Of a stretch of DNA of 64,000 bases, positions 1-7,613 are shown piece by piece. The stretch is from Exiguobacterium marinum DSM 16307 (lineage in GTDB: Bacteria > Bacillota > Bacilli > Exiguobacteriales > Exiguobacteriaceae): contig NZ_KK211189.1 in assembly GCF_000620845.1 (NCBI RefSeq), forward strand, positions 64,501 to 128,500, written 5' to 3'. The number at the start of each line of letters is the position of its first letter. The first letter of the stretch is position 1. A program made the position numbers and the translations under genes. Below the pieces are notes generated by a model that was not told where the DNA came from, did no database searches, and saw only the letters and a program-made list of their open reading frames with translations.

Positions 1-96
1 GTTACAAAAAATAAGGGCTCCTGTGAGCCAAAGGTGGAGGGTTTCTCGTGACTGCCGATATCCTCCGATTACCTGAATCCGTTCTTTCTTTGTCAT
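1..96 (-). CDS. Small membrane protein of a tandem paralogous family, 3' end cut by the window edge
   Basis: Only the first 32 codons are visible, beginning MTKKERIQVIGGYRQSR and entering a hydrophobic stretch (LHLWLTGALIF) as the window ends. The ATG overlaps the TGA of the gene before it (ATGA), so translation is probably coupled. The opening pattern, M-x-K-x-E-R-[IL]-x-x-I, is shared with the three genes just upstream on the same strand, so this is a fourth tandem paralogue. Function unknown. Confidence 0.7.
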   Translation of the reverse strand, partial: MTKKERIQVIGGYRQSRETLHLWLTGALIFCN

Positions 97-596
97 GACT
101 GCTTACGACCTTTCCTTGAAATATCATCTAACGTATGTTTCAAACGTTCCCGGTTTGACCGAGCCCACTCGCCCGATGTGACGTGGTGTTCATCAAGCGC
201 GGACTGTTTTCGGTCAATCCAAAGCGGAATTAATATGAGACACGGTCCGCCAATAAGGAGCGTCCAACTCATCCACGGTAAGATATCGACTCCGTTGAAA
301 TGCAACCCAATCAAAATCACAAACCAGATCAAACTGCTCAACATGACAGTAAAATCAATCCGCAACAATCGATGATAGCGTGTCGATTCGTTGAAGGATT
401 GCTGCAGTTTCATCTTGTTCCATTCAAGCCATGTCGTATAGAGAAGTGCGACACCAGGTAAAAGAATACTATACGGACTCCATGTCGAAAGAAAATAGAT
501 GGATACTCCTAGCATGACTACGCTCACGATGATGTTGAGACGAGTATATCGTTTCTCAAACTGTTCAATCTGTTGAAGTCGCTCTGCTTTGTCCAC
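93..596 (-). CDS. Small four-helix membrane protein, tandem paralogue
   Basis: A 167-residue protein of unknown function. It has a charged amphipathic N-terminus (MDKAERLQQIEQFEKRY), then two pairs of hydrophobic segments (about residues 22-55 and 83-125) and a basic C-terminal tail. That topology and the M-x-K-x-E-R opening are shared with the genes at 606-1064 and 1078-1527, so they are probably paralogues and one operon: the gap upstream is 9 bases and the downstream gene overlaps by 4. No enzymatic motif is visible. Confidence 0.75.
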   Translation of the reverse strand: MDKAERLQQIEQFEKRYTRLNIIVSVVMLGVSIYFLSTWSPYSILLPGVALLYTTWLEWNKMKLQQSFNESTRYHRLLRIDFTVMLSSLIWFVILIGLHFNGVDILPWMSWTLLIGGPCLILIPLWIDRKQSALDEHHVTSGEWARSNRERLKHTLDDISRKGRKQS

Positions 597-605
597 GGCA
601 TCACC

Positions 606-1064
606 TCAGTCTTTTACAAAGTCGAGTTTGATTTCACGACGCATCGGCTGTTCTTCGTCATACTGCGGCATCTGTCGGTCGAGCATTTTCTGTGCGACTT
701 GCAATAAGATGACCCCGCCTAAGAAGACAACGAAAAGCGACCATGCCGGCCAATTGATTAGGACGATTAATGGGAAGAGAATCGCCAACAAGACGAGGAG
801 TCCCATTTCCGATACATATTGCCAATCGATGATGCGCTTGGCTTGTTCCACATTCGTCAACTTTCTGACGAAGCGACGCTCTCGTCCGATGGCGAACAAC
901 ATGCCTGCTAATGTGACCCCTAATGGAATAATATACTTTGACGCACCGTCAGACTGAAGTGCAAGAAAGACAAACATCCCAGTCAGAGCTGCCAGTCCCA
1001 TTCTCCAAAAGAACCAACGCTGTTGATAATGATAAATCGTATTGATTCGTTCTTGTTTGTTCAT
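606..1064 (-). CDS. Small four-helix membrane protein, tandem paralogue
   Basis: A 152-residue membrane protein beginning MNKQERINTIYHYQQ. I chose the ATG at 1064 because AAAGGA lies 8-9 bases upstream; the in-frame ATG at 1073 sits directly against that same AGG and is less likely. It has two hydrophobic hairpins and ends with the motif RREIKLDF. A similar RREI motif ends the neighbouring protein from 1078-1527, supporting a common family. The operon spacing is 13 bases upstream. Function unknown. Confidence 0.75.
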   Translation of the reverse strand: MNKQERINTIYHYQQRWFFWRMGLAALTGMFVFLALQSDGASKYIIPLGVTLAGMLFAIGRERRFVRKLTNVEQAKRIIDWQYVSEMGLLVLLAILFPLIVLINWPAWSLFVVFLGGVILLQVAQKMLDRQMPQYDEEQPMRREIKLDFVKD

Positions 1065-1077
1065 CTCATTCATCCTT

Positions 1078-1527
1078 TCAGAATCGTCGAATCTCGCGAC
1101 GTGTCGGTTGTTCTGGGTCGAGCCAGCGAATTTGTTGATCGAGCTTCTCTTGAGCCCATAAGATATAAAGCAATGCCCCACCGATGAGAACCGCAGGAAT
1201 CCAAGACCATTCCATGATTCGAATGGCTAGCGGATTGACGAGTCCGAGCAACGCGATGAAGAGGAAGTCCAGGTGATACTGCAGTGTCACGACACGTTTC
1301 ACCTGTTCTTGCTCCGACAATTGACTGATCGCGTCTGCTTCATTCGAAAAGAAGTAACGTGTCGCAAGCAACACCCCGCCGATGATAGCGAATCCGATCC
1401 AGATGTTCCCGTCCGTCCGCATTAAGAAGTAGACCGCGAGACCTGCCGGAAGCGCTAAGAGTAGGCGTTGCAAGAGTCGCTTTCGATTTGATTGTTTGAT
1501 TGTATGTAGTCGTTCTTGCTTGTTCAT
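1078..1527 (-). CDS. Small four-helix membrane protein, tandem paralogue
   Basis: A 149-residue membrane protein beginning MNKQERLHTIKQSNRKR. It has four predicted hydrophobic segments in two pairs and the terminal motif DPEQPTRREIRRF, close to the C-terminus of the next gene in the operon. It is the first visible gene of this minus-strand group; AGGTGAAAC precedes the ATG. It is divergent from the MFS exporter gene at 1690. No catalytic motif is seen, and function is unknown. Confidence 0.75.
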   Translation of the reverse strand: MNKQERLHTIKQSNRKRLLQRLLLALPAGLAVYFLMRTDGNIWIGFAIIGGVLLATRYFFSNEADAISQLSEQEQVKRVVTLQYHLDFLFIALLGLVNPLAIRIMEWSWIPAVLIGGALLYILWAQEKLDQQIRWLDPEQPTRREIRRF

Positions 1528-1611
1528 TTTGTTTCACCTCTTATTCCACTATACGGGATGAACATGAGAAAAGTTCCGTTATTTTACATTTTCGTACCAA
1601 AGTCATGTTTC

Positions 1612-1658
1612 TTGACGATACGAACTTCTCGCCTTATAGTTTAGTTAACTTAACTATA
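1612..1658 (+). promoter_or_regulatory. Promoter with overlapping palindromic operator for the MFS-marR operon
   Basis: A sigma-A type promoter is visible: TTGACG (1612-1617), a 17-base spacer, then TATAGT (1635-1640). A 24-base near-perfect palindrome, TATAGTTTAGTT followed by AACTTAACTATA (1635-1658, one mismatched pair), starts on the -10 box. Repressor binding there would block RNA polymerase. The MarR-family gene downstream in the same operon is the obvious candidate, giving autoregulation; that pairing is inference. Confidence 0.75.
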
Positions 1659-1689
1659 TGTTGAAGAATGAAAGTAAGAGGTTATAAAA

Positions 1690-2895
1690 ATGAGTTTATT
1701 GAAGAATTCTCGGTTTGTGTTCACTTGGTTATCCGGGATGACGCTCACGCTCGGGTTTTCGATTTTCTTCTTGAGCGTCTCGTGGTTGACGATCGATGTG
1801 TTGAAGCAACCAACGCTTCTCGGGATTATCTTGACTGCGGTCTCGTTGCCGCGTGTCGTCATGATGGTGTTCGGCGGTGTGTTCGCCGACCGATTTCAAA
1901 AGAGTCGCTTGTTATGCTTAACAAATATCGGACAAGGCGTGTTGATGTTAATTGTCGTTGCGCTCCATTTCGCTGACGCGTATTCGGTGACAGCCCTCTT
2001 GATTATCTCCGTATTGTTTGGTCTTTTAGACGGAATGTCTTACCCGGCACTGTCATCACTTATGCCTTCAATCGTATCAGGTCAACAGTTACAACGTGCG
2101 AACTCCCTTTTCCAAGGGTCACTGGAGTTGATGTTCGTCATCGGCCCATTCCTTGCAGGGATCCTACTGACGTGGGGAAGTTTTGGTCTCAGTTTCGGCA
2201 CGTCGGCTGCATTGATTTTCCTCTCCGCGATTTTGATCATGCCACGGCTGATTCAAGACAACATTCCCGAGGTCGCTCCACTCTCAGCGAAAGATGTACT
2301 CGTTGATTTGAAAGAGGGCATTCGTTACGTATCTCAAACACCTGTGTTACGTAGTGGGACGTTCGCCATCGCTATCGTTAACTTGTTCGTCATGGGACCG
2401 CTCATCATGAGTATCCCGATTCTCGTTGGTGCGGTCAGAGGGACGGCATTTGATTTGAGTATCATCGAAGGCGGTCTCGCCGTCGGGACGTTCGTCGCAA
2501 GCTTCCTGATTCTATTCCTGCGGTCGGTTCATCGTGGACGCTTCGTCTTCCGCGCACTGTTTCTGACACTCGGTGCATTCTTTCTCTATACGCAAGTTCA
2601 ATCGATTCCGCTTCTCGCGGTCGCGGCCTCTATGAGCGGATTTATGATTATGCTCGTCTATTTGCCGACCGTCACCATCATGCAGGAACAAAGCGACTCT
2701 GACAAAATCGGGCGTGTCATGAGCATCATGTCACTCGCCGCCTCAGGCCTTGAACCGATTGCGTTCGCCATTTTATCGGTACTCGTTGCCTTGTCTGTAC
2801 CGATTCAAACGCTCTTGCTGGCGTTTGGTATAATCGGATTAGTGTGTGGTGTCCTCTTATACCTCCGGAGCGAAACGTTCCGACGGACACCGTAA
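1690..2895 (+). CDS. MFS transporter, probable drug or metabolite exporter
   Basis: A 401-residue, 12-helix major facilitator protein of the MFS_3 (EntS-like) type. The motif between helices 2 and 3 (GGVFADRFQKSR, about residues 60-71) is the MFS signature loop. The N-terminal half is conserved in sequence and the length is normal. AGAGG lies 8 bases before the ATG. A MarR-type repressor follows within 10 bases, and a palindrome covers the promoter. This arrangement is typical of efflux pumps induced by their substrate, but the substrate cannot be told from sequence. Confidence 0.85.
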   Translation: MSLLKNSRFVFTWLSGMTLTLGFSIFFLSVSWLTIDVLKQPTLLGIILTAVSLPRVVMMVFGGVFADRFQKSRLLCLTNIGQGVLMLIVVALHFADAYSVTALLIISVLFGLLDGMSYPALSSLMPSIVSGQQLQRANSLFQGSLELMFVIGPFLAGILLTWGSFGLSFGTSAALIFLSAILIMPRLIQDNIPEVAPLSAKDVLVDLKEGIRYVSQTPVLRSGTFAIAIVNLFVMGPLIMSIPILVGAVRGTAFDLSIIEGGLAVGTFVASFLILFLRSVHRGRFVFRALFLTLGAFFLYTQVQSIPLLAVAASMSGFMIMLVYLPTVTIMQEQSDSDKIGRVMSIMSLAASGLEPIAFAILSVLVALSVPIQTLLLAFGIIGLVCGVLLYLRSETFRRTP

Positions 2896-2902
2896 AGAAA
2901 GG

Positions 2903-3346
2903 ATGAATGACACGTTGAATGAAACACGAAAGCAACAAGTCCTCACGATGTATCGCCAAATCGATGAGCTCGACTTGCTGTTCACGAAATATTTCACGGA
3001 GCTGAATCAGTTCGAATTGAGCTATCAACAAGAACAGATGCTGCTTCTCTTTAAACGCCAAGAGACGTGGACGACGACAGAGATTGCTACGAAGATGTCC
3101 ATTTCCAAAAGTGCCGTCAGTCAGGTGCTCAAAGTGCTCGAGCAACGTGACTTCGTCGCGCGGGAAAAGAATCCTGAGAACCTTCGAGAAAGCTTCATCC
3201 GGCTTGGTCCGAACGGCCTGGCGTACTCGAAACAAATTGACACGATTGAAGAACGCCTCGCGGAAGAGATGTTCTCCGTCCTCGAGGATGACGAGATGAA
3301 GATGATCACCCGATCGCTCGCGTTGATGATTCAGAAATTCAAATAA
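2903..3346 (+). CDS. MarR-family transcriptional regulator
   Basis: A 147-residue winged-helix regulator. The recognition region reads WTTTEIATKMSISKSAVSQV, a classic MarR helix-turn-helix, followed by the wing (REKNPENLRESFIRL). It lies 7 bases after the MFS gene. The ATG at 2903 directly abuts AAAGG, so the in-frame TTG at 2915, 12 bases after that AGG, is a possible alternative start. It probably represses its own operon through the palindrome at 1635-1658. Confidence 0.85.
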   Translation: MNDTLNETRKQQVLTMYRQIDELDLLFTKYFTELNQFELSYQQEQMLLLFKRQETWTTTEIATKMSISKSAVSQVLKVLEQRDFVAREKNPENLRESFIRLGPNGLAYSKQIDTIEERLAEEMFSVLEDDEMKMITRSLALMIQKFK

Positions 3347-3382
3347 AGAAAGGGATTTCCAAATCGGAAATCCCTTTCTTTT
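3344..3382. terminator. Bidirectional terminator
   Basis: Stem AAAGAAAGGGATTTCC pairs with GGAAATCCCTTTCTTTT around a 5-base loop. A-runs and T-runs on both sides let it end both the MFS-marR transcript (plus) and the sugar ABC transporter transcript (minus), whose last gene stops at 3397. Confidence 0.9.
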
Positions 3383-3396
3383 AGTTCACCATTATT

Positions 3397-4290
3397 TTAT
3401 TTCATTCCAGATATATTGTATCCTTCGATGATATGTTTTTGGAAAATCATAAAGATAATGATAATCGGTACAACCATGAATGTGGCCCCAGCCATCTGTA
3501 AGGCGTAGTTCCCACCATGCTGCCCCTGTAGAAGCGCTAATCCAACCGACAATGTGTAAAGAGCTTCATCATTAGCGATAATAAGCGGCCACAAGAAACT
3601 GTTCCAAGCACCGATGAAAGTTAAAATTCCTTGTACCGCCAAAATCGGTTTTGACATCGGCAATATGATTGAGAAGAAAATTCGAAACTCACTCGCTCCA
3701 TCCAATCGGGCCGCTTCTAACATTTCCTCAGGAATCGTCGTCATGAACTGACGGAACAAGAATACCCCGAACGCACCAACGAGACCGGGGAGGACAATCC
3801 CCATCATGGTGTTCGTCAGACCCATTTGATTGAGCATCAAATAAACGGGAATCATCGTAACCTGACCTGGAATCATCATTGTCGCCAAGACACCGATGAA
3901 CAAGATGTTACTCCCCTTAAACTTATGCTTCGCAAACGCATAACCAGCCATTGCCGTGAGCAATAGACCGAAAAATGATGCGAGCACGATTAACAACGTA
4001 TTCTTCAAATACGTTAAAAAGTTTAAATTCACGAATAAATCGATGTAATGCTCGAACGTCACGTTCTCAGGTAAGATTGTCAGCGGTAGCGACAAGATTT
4101 CCGCATCCGTTTTAAAGGACGATATTACCATCCAGAAGAACGGCAACATGAAAGCGATACCGAGGACGGTCAAAACAAGCGCGACGAGCAACTGCGAGAG
4201 TTTGGCTTTTCGTTTATGGTTTAAGTCGGGAAGTGGCGAGAATTTCTCCCGCTTCACATTCACGGCTACCGGTTTTTCATTTGGAATCAT
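3397..4290 (-). CDS. Carbohydrate ABC transporter permease, MalG/AraQ type
   Basis: A 297-residue inner-membrane permease with six predicted helices. It has the EAA motif in its MalG-type form, EAARLDGASEFRIFFSIILPMSKP (residues about 188-211), which docks the ATPase. It is the last gene of the operon binding protein-permease-permease, 12 bases after its partner permease. No dedicated ATPase gene is present; as is common in CUT1 transporters, a shared MsmX/MsmK-type ATPase encoded elsewhere would energise it. Context points to beta-1,2-gluco-oligosaccharide import. Confidence 0.9.
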   Translation of the reverse strand: MIPNEKPVAVNVKREKFSPLPDLNHKRKAKLSQLLVALVLTVLGIAFMLPFFWMVISSFKTDAEILSLPLTILPENVTFEHYIDLFVNLNFLTYLKNTLLIVLASFFGLLLTAMAGYAFAKHKFKGSNILFIGVLATMMIPGQVTMIPVYLMLNQMGLTNTMMGIVLPGLVGAFGVFLFRQFMTTIPEEMLEAARLDGASEFRIFFSIILPMSKPILAVQGILTFIGAWNSFLWPLIIANDEALYTLSVGLALLQGQHGGNYALQMAGATFMVVPIIIIFMIFQKHIIEGYNISGMK

Positions 4291-4302
4291 GAATGCCCCT
4301 CC

Positions 4303-5190
4303 TTAATAGTTGTTTTCGTTCTTTTGAAGACGGAACTGAATGAGTGTCACCGTAATGATCAGAATGAACAGCACGACCGACCCGGCAGCCGCATAACCGA
4401 AGTTACTGAGCTGGAAGCCGTTGTTGTAGATAAACAACGCGAGCGACGTCGTCGAATTGAGCGGACCGCCCTCGGTCATGATGAGCGGTTCTTCGAAGAA
4501 CTGAATCCATCCGATTAAAGTTGTCACCGTTACGAAGAAAATCGCGTATCGGAGCAACGGAATTGTAATCTTAAACATTTGCTGGAACGTACTTGCCCCA
4601 TCTAACGCTGCCGCTTCATAGTACGTGCGTGGAATCCCTTGCAGTGCTGCCAAGAAAATAATCATATTGATTCCGACCGCACGCCATACGGCAAGCATGA
4701 TCAACGATAACTTAGCGATAAACGGATCTTGTAGCCATGGGACGTCTGGAAGACCGACTGTATTTAATAGAAAATTGAAGAGACCGTACTGTGGATTAAA
4801 CAAGAAGCCCCAGACAACTGCGACTGCTACGACGTTCGTGATTGACGGCATATAAAAGACGACACGGAACCATTCGAAAACTTTACCAGTCCCGAAATTG
4901 ATTGCCATCGCAATCGCAAGCGAAAGACCTATCACAATCGGTACTCCAATAACGACATAAACAATCGTGTTCAATAACGCTTGGATGAACACTTCATCTT
5001 TGAAAATTTCAATGTAATTGGTGAGTCCGATCCATTCAATGTTTGCCCAGTTCGCAATTCCCGCCAAATCCATGTCTGTAAAACTCATGAAAAAAGCAAT
5101 AAATAAAGGCATGATTGAGAACATGAGTAACAAAAGAACCGTCGGCGCGACGAGCACATACGGCGCTCGATCATTAAGAAATTGTTTCAT
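4303..5190 (-). CDS. Carbohydrate ABC transporter permease, MalF/UgpA type
   Basis: A 295-residue permease with six predicted helices and the EAA loop (EAAALDGASTFQQMFKITIP, about residues 195-214). It forms the heterodimeric CUT1 channel with the product of 3397-4290. The binding-protein gene lies 43 bases upstream, with AAAGGAGAA just before the ATG. The order and orientation match the sugar importer of the Listeria sophoro-oligosaccharide locus. Confidence 0.9.
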   Translation of the reverse strand: MKQFLNDRAPYVLVAPTVLLLLMFSIMPLFIAFFMSFTDMDLAGIANWANIEWIGLTNYIEIFKDEVFIQALLNTIVYVVIGVPIVIGLSLAIAMAINFGTGKVFEWFRVVFYMPSITNVVAVAVVWGFLFNPQYGLFNFLLNTVGLPDVPWLQDPFIAKLSLIMLAVWRAVGINMIIFLAALQGIPRTYYEAAALDGASTFQQMFKITIPLLRYAIFFVTVTTLIGWIQFFEEPLIMTEGGPLNSTTSLALFIYNNGFQLSNFGYAAAGSVVLFILIITVTLIQFRLQKNENNY

Positions 5191-5233
5191 AAGGTTCTCC
5201 TTTAATTAAACGAGAGGGGGTGTGCCCCTCTGT

Positions 5234-6475
5234 TTATTTTAAAATCGACTTCGCTTTTTCTTGGAACACCTTAACTTCATCCTCTACAGTAGCCGCACTG
5301 CGATACATTTTCTCAAAGCTCTGCAAATATGTTTGTGCTACTTTTTCCCACGTTATCATCATCGGCATCGGCTCTGCCGCTTCCATCTGCTCACCGAATG
5401 TTCTGAGTTTCTCATCGTTTTTGAGCGTCTCGTTCTCTGCCCATGTCGCTTTTGTTGATGGAAGTGACTTCGTCATCTCCATCCACTCAGTCTGTGTTTC
5501 TGGTTTACTCATATATGCGATAAACTTTGCGGCTTCGTCTTTCTTTTCACTGCTTTCAAAAATACTTAAGTTCGATCCACCAAGGAACGAGATATTATTT
5601 TCTTTCGCTGGAAGAACGGCTGTACCCCACTTCTCTTCAATGTCAGGCATTTGATCATTGATAATGTTAATCATCCATGGCCCACTGATGAACATCGGCA
5701 CGTTCGGTTCTTCTGCCCCGAACGCCTGCACAACATCAAGCCCTAAATCGATTGGTGCATATCCTTCTGTGAAGTAGTTTGTTAAATATTCTGCGCTTTC
5801 GATGAATTCTGGTTGATCAAAGAGCGGCTCTTGATTTTCTGTTAACAGCTCTGAACCGTTTTGACGAGCGAACATAAACGATAGCATTTGGTCGTTCGTG
5901 TCCAACGTAATCCCGTACATGTCTTCCCCGTCACGAGCTGCAAGTTTTTTCGAAGCGTCTTCTAATTCATCCCACGTTTTTGGCGCTTCCGGGTAACCTA
6001 CTTTTTCAAGTGCGTCTTTCCGATAATAAAGAACACGTGTATCGACATACCAAGGTGCCCCGTAAAGACCGTCCTCGAATTGAACCGTTTCAACCGATCC
6101 TTCATAAAAGTTTGATGGATCAAGTTCCGGGTAATCTTTTACGAAATCTTTCATATTCGCGAGTGCTCCCGCCTCTACGAATTCAGGCATCCAAGACGTT
6201 CCCATTTGGACGACATCTGGACCATTTTTCGAAGCGACCGCAGTCAACAGTTTATCGTGCGCTGTATCCCAAGGGATTGCTTGTACTTTGACGTTGACGC
6301 CTTCGTTTTCTTTTTCATACTGTTCTGCTAGTTTCGGTAAAGCTTTTCCTTCTTCACCCATTGCCCAGACCGTGATAGTATTTGCGTCATCGCCGCTCGA
6401 TCCAGAAGAACATCCCGCCAATAGACCTGAAATGATTACCGTGCCCGCTACCGCTGCTAACCCTAATTTCTTCAT
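5234..6475 (-). CDS. Sugar-binding lipoprotein of the ABC importer
   Basis: A 413-residue extracellular solute-binding protein (SBP_bac_1 family). It has a lipoprotein signal peptide with lipobox LLAGC, so Cys22 would be lipidated and anchor it outside the membrane. I chose the ATG at 6475 because GGAGG lies 7 bases upstream and the signal peptide starts there. It captures the sugar for the two permeases downstream. By locus content, the ligand is probably a sophoro-oligosaccharide, as for the Listeria innocua homologue; this is inference from neighbours. Confidence 0.9.
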   Translation of the reverse strand: MKKLGLAAVAGTVIISGLLAGCSSGSSGDDANTITVWAMGEEGKALPKLAEQYEKENEGVNVKVQAIPWDTAHDKLLTAVASKNGPDVVQMGTSWMPEFVEAGALANMKDFVKDYPELDPSNFYEGSVETVQFEDGLYGAPWYVDTRVLYYRKDALEKVGYPEAPKTWDELEDASKKLAARDGEDMYGITLDTNDQMLSFMFARQNGSELLTENQEPLFDQPEFIESAEYLTNYFTEGYAPIDLGLDVVQAFGAEEPNVPMFISGPWMINIINDQMPDIEEKWGTAVLPAKENNISFLGGSNLSIFESSEKKDEAAKFIAYMSKPETQTEWMEMTKSLPSTKATWAENETLKNDEKLRTFGEQMEAAEPMPMMITWEKVAQTYLQSFEKMYRSAATVEDEVKVFQEKAKSILK

Positions 6476-6495
6476 CTGAATTCCTCCGTTTCTCA

Positions 6496-6585
6496 ATAAT
6501 CGAAACGTTTCGATTATCGTGTAAAAAAATAATGTTTATACAAAGGTTTTACTGCAAATCAACAGGTTAAACGTTTCTATAAACA
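6496..6585 (-). promoter_or_regulatory. Promoter and two LacI-type operators of the sugar importer operon
   Basis: A perfect palindrome containing TAATCGAAACGTTTCGATTA (6497-6516, extendable by one base each side) lies just upstream of the binding-protein ribosome site. A second, imperfect copy (TTAAACGTTTCTATAA) is at about 6567-6582. Between them, TTGATT or TTGCAG and TATAAA or CATTAT on the minus strand can form a sigma-A promoter. The two operators flanking the promoter suggest repression by the adjacent LacI protein, possibly with looping. Confidence 0.8.
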
Positions 6586-6621
6586 TTATAGTTCACAATG
6601 TATCCGCTTACAATACGTATT

Positions 6622-7596
6622 TTATCTTTTATTATTTTTTTTTCGAATCGAGGCGTCTTTCATGAACTTTGAAGGGATTGTCTCTTTCGAATTTTCTTTC
6701 TCTTCAATCAGATGGAGTAATGCGCGAGCCGCCTTTTTGCCCCAGTCAGGCTTCGAATAACTGACGCTCGCGATTCGGGGCTGCGTATAGTTGGTAATCT
6801 CGAGTTTATCAAAGCCAACGAGCGAAATATCTTCCCCGATTCTGAAAGAAGAGTTTTGCAAGACGTCATAAACCCCGAGCGCCATGTCATCATTTAAACA
6901 GATAATAGCATCCCCTTCTTCGAGAACTTCAAGTAAGTCACTCGCTGCACGAATGCCTGACCGTTTCGTGAATTCACCGGTCCATTCCCGGACGGTTACC
7001 CTAGCCGCGTTCGCGCGATCAACGACAACTTTTCGTCGTTCGACAGCGTCATGATTGCCGACCGGTCCGTTCACAAGATGGATTTGTCCAGGATTGGTCT
7101 CTAAGATGGCGTCCATCTCTTGATTCATCCCAATCTGATTATCGAGCAACACACAACTGATGTTCGGATGCTCAATCTCACGGTCGAGCATCGTCAGCGG
7201 GTGGCCTCGGTCTGCGAACTCTAAAATCTGTTCTTGGGTGAAGCGATGCCCTAAGATGAGCGCCCCATCCACCATGCGCTCGGTCATCAGACGATGTGAT
7301 TCGGGACCGTTGCAAACAATCAACTCATAGCCAGTATCAGACAGCTCTTGGTTGATGCCTTTTAATAACTCTCCATAGAACGATCCGGAATAATCGCCTA
7401 AAAAGGCTCCAATAATATGCGTCTTTCTCGTTTTTAGCGTCCTCGCCGCAGCGTTCGGCACGTAGTTCAACTCTTCAGCGATTTTAATGATGCGTTGCCT
7501 CGTCTTTTCTGTCACTTTCGGACTGCCGTTCAGCGCATATGAGACGGTCGATATCGAAACGCCAGCCTCTTTTGCGATGTCTTTAATTCCTGCCAT
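6622..7596 (-). CDS. LacI-family repressor of the sugar locus
   Basis: A 324-residue LacI/GalR regulator. The N-terminal headpiece reads AGIKDIAKEAGVSISTVSYAL, with the hinge helix further on (YVPNAAARTLK), and a periplasmic-binding-like effector domain follows. I start it at the ATG at 7596; the frame is open to a TTG at 7617, but that would overlap the preceding gene and lacks a well-placed ribosome site. It sits between the enzyme genes and the importer, and probably binds the CGAAACGTTTCG-type operators seen before both. Confidence 0.9.
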   Translation of the reverse strand: MAGIKDIAKEAGVSISTVSYALNGSPKVTEKTRQRIIKIAEELNYVPNAAARTLKTRKTHIIGAFLGDYSGSFYGELLKGINQELSDTGYELIVCNGPESHRLMTERMVDGALILGHRFTQEQILEFADRGHPLTMLDREIEHPNISCVLLDNQIGMNQEMDAILETNPGQIHLVNGPVGNHDAVERRKVVVDRANAARVTVREWTGEFTKRSGIRAASDLLEVLEEGDAIICLNDDMALGVYDVLQNSSFRIGEDISLVGFDKLEITNYTQPRIASVSYSKPDWGKKAARALLHLIEEKENSKETIPSKFMKDASIRKKNNKR

Positions 7597-7613
7597 TTCC
7601 TCACTTCCTTCTG

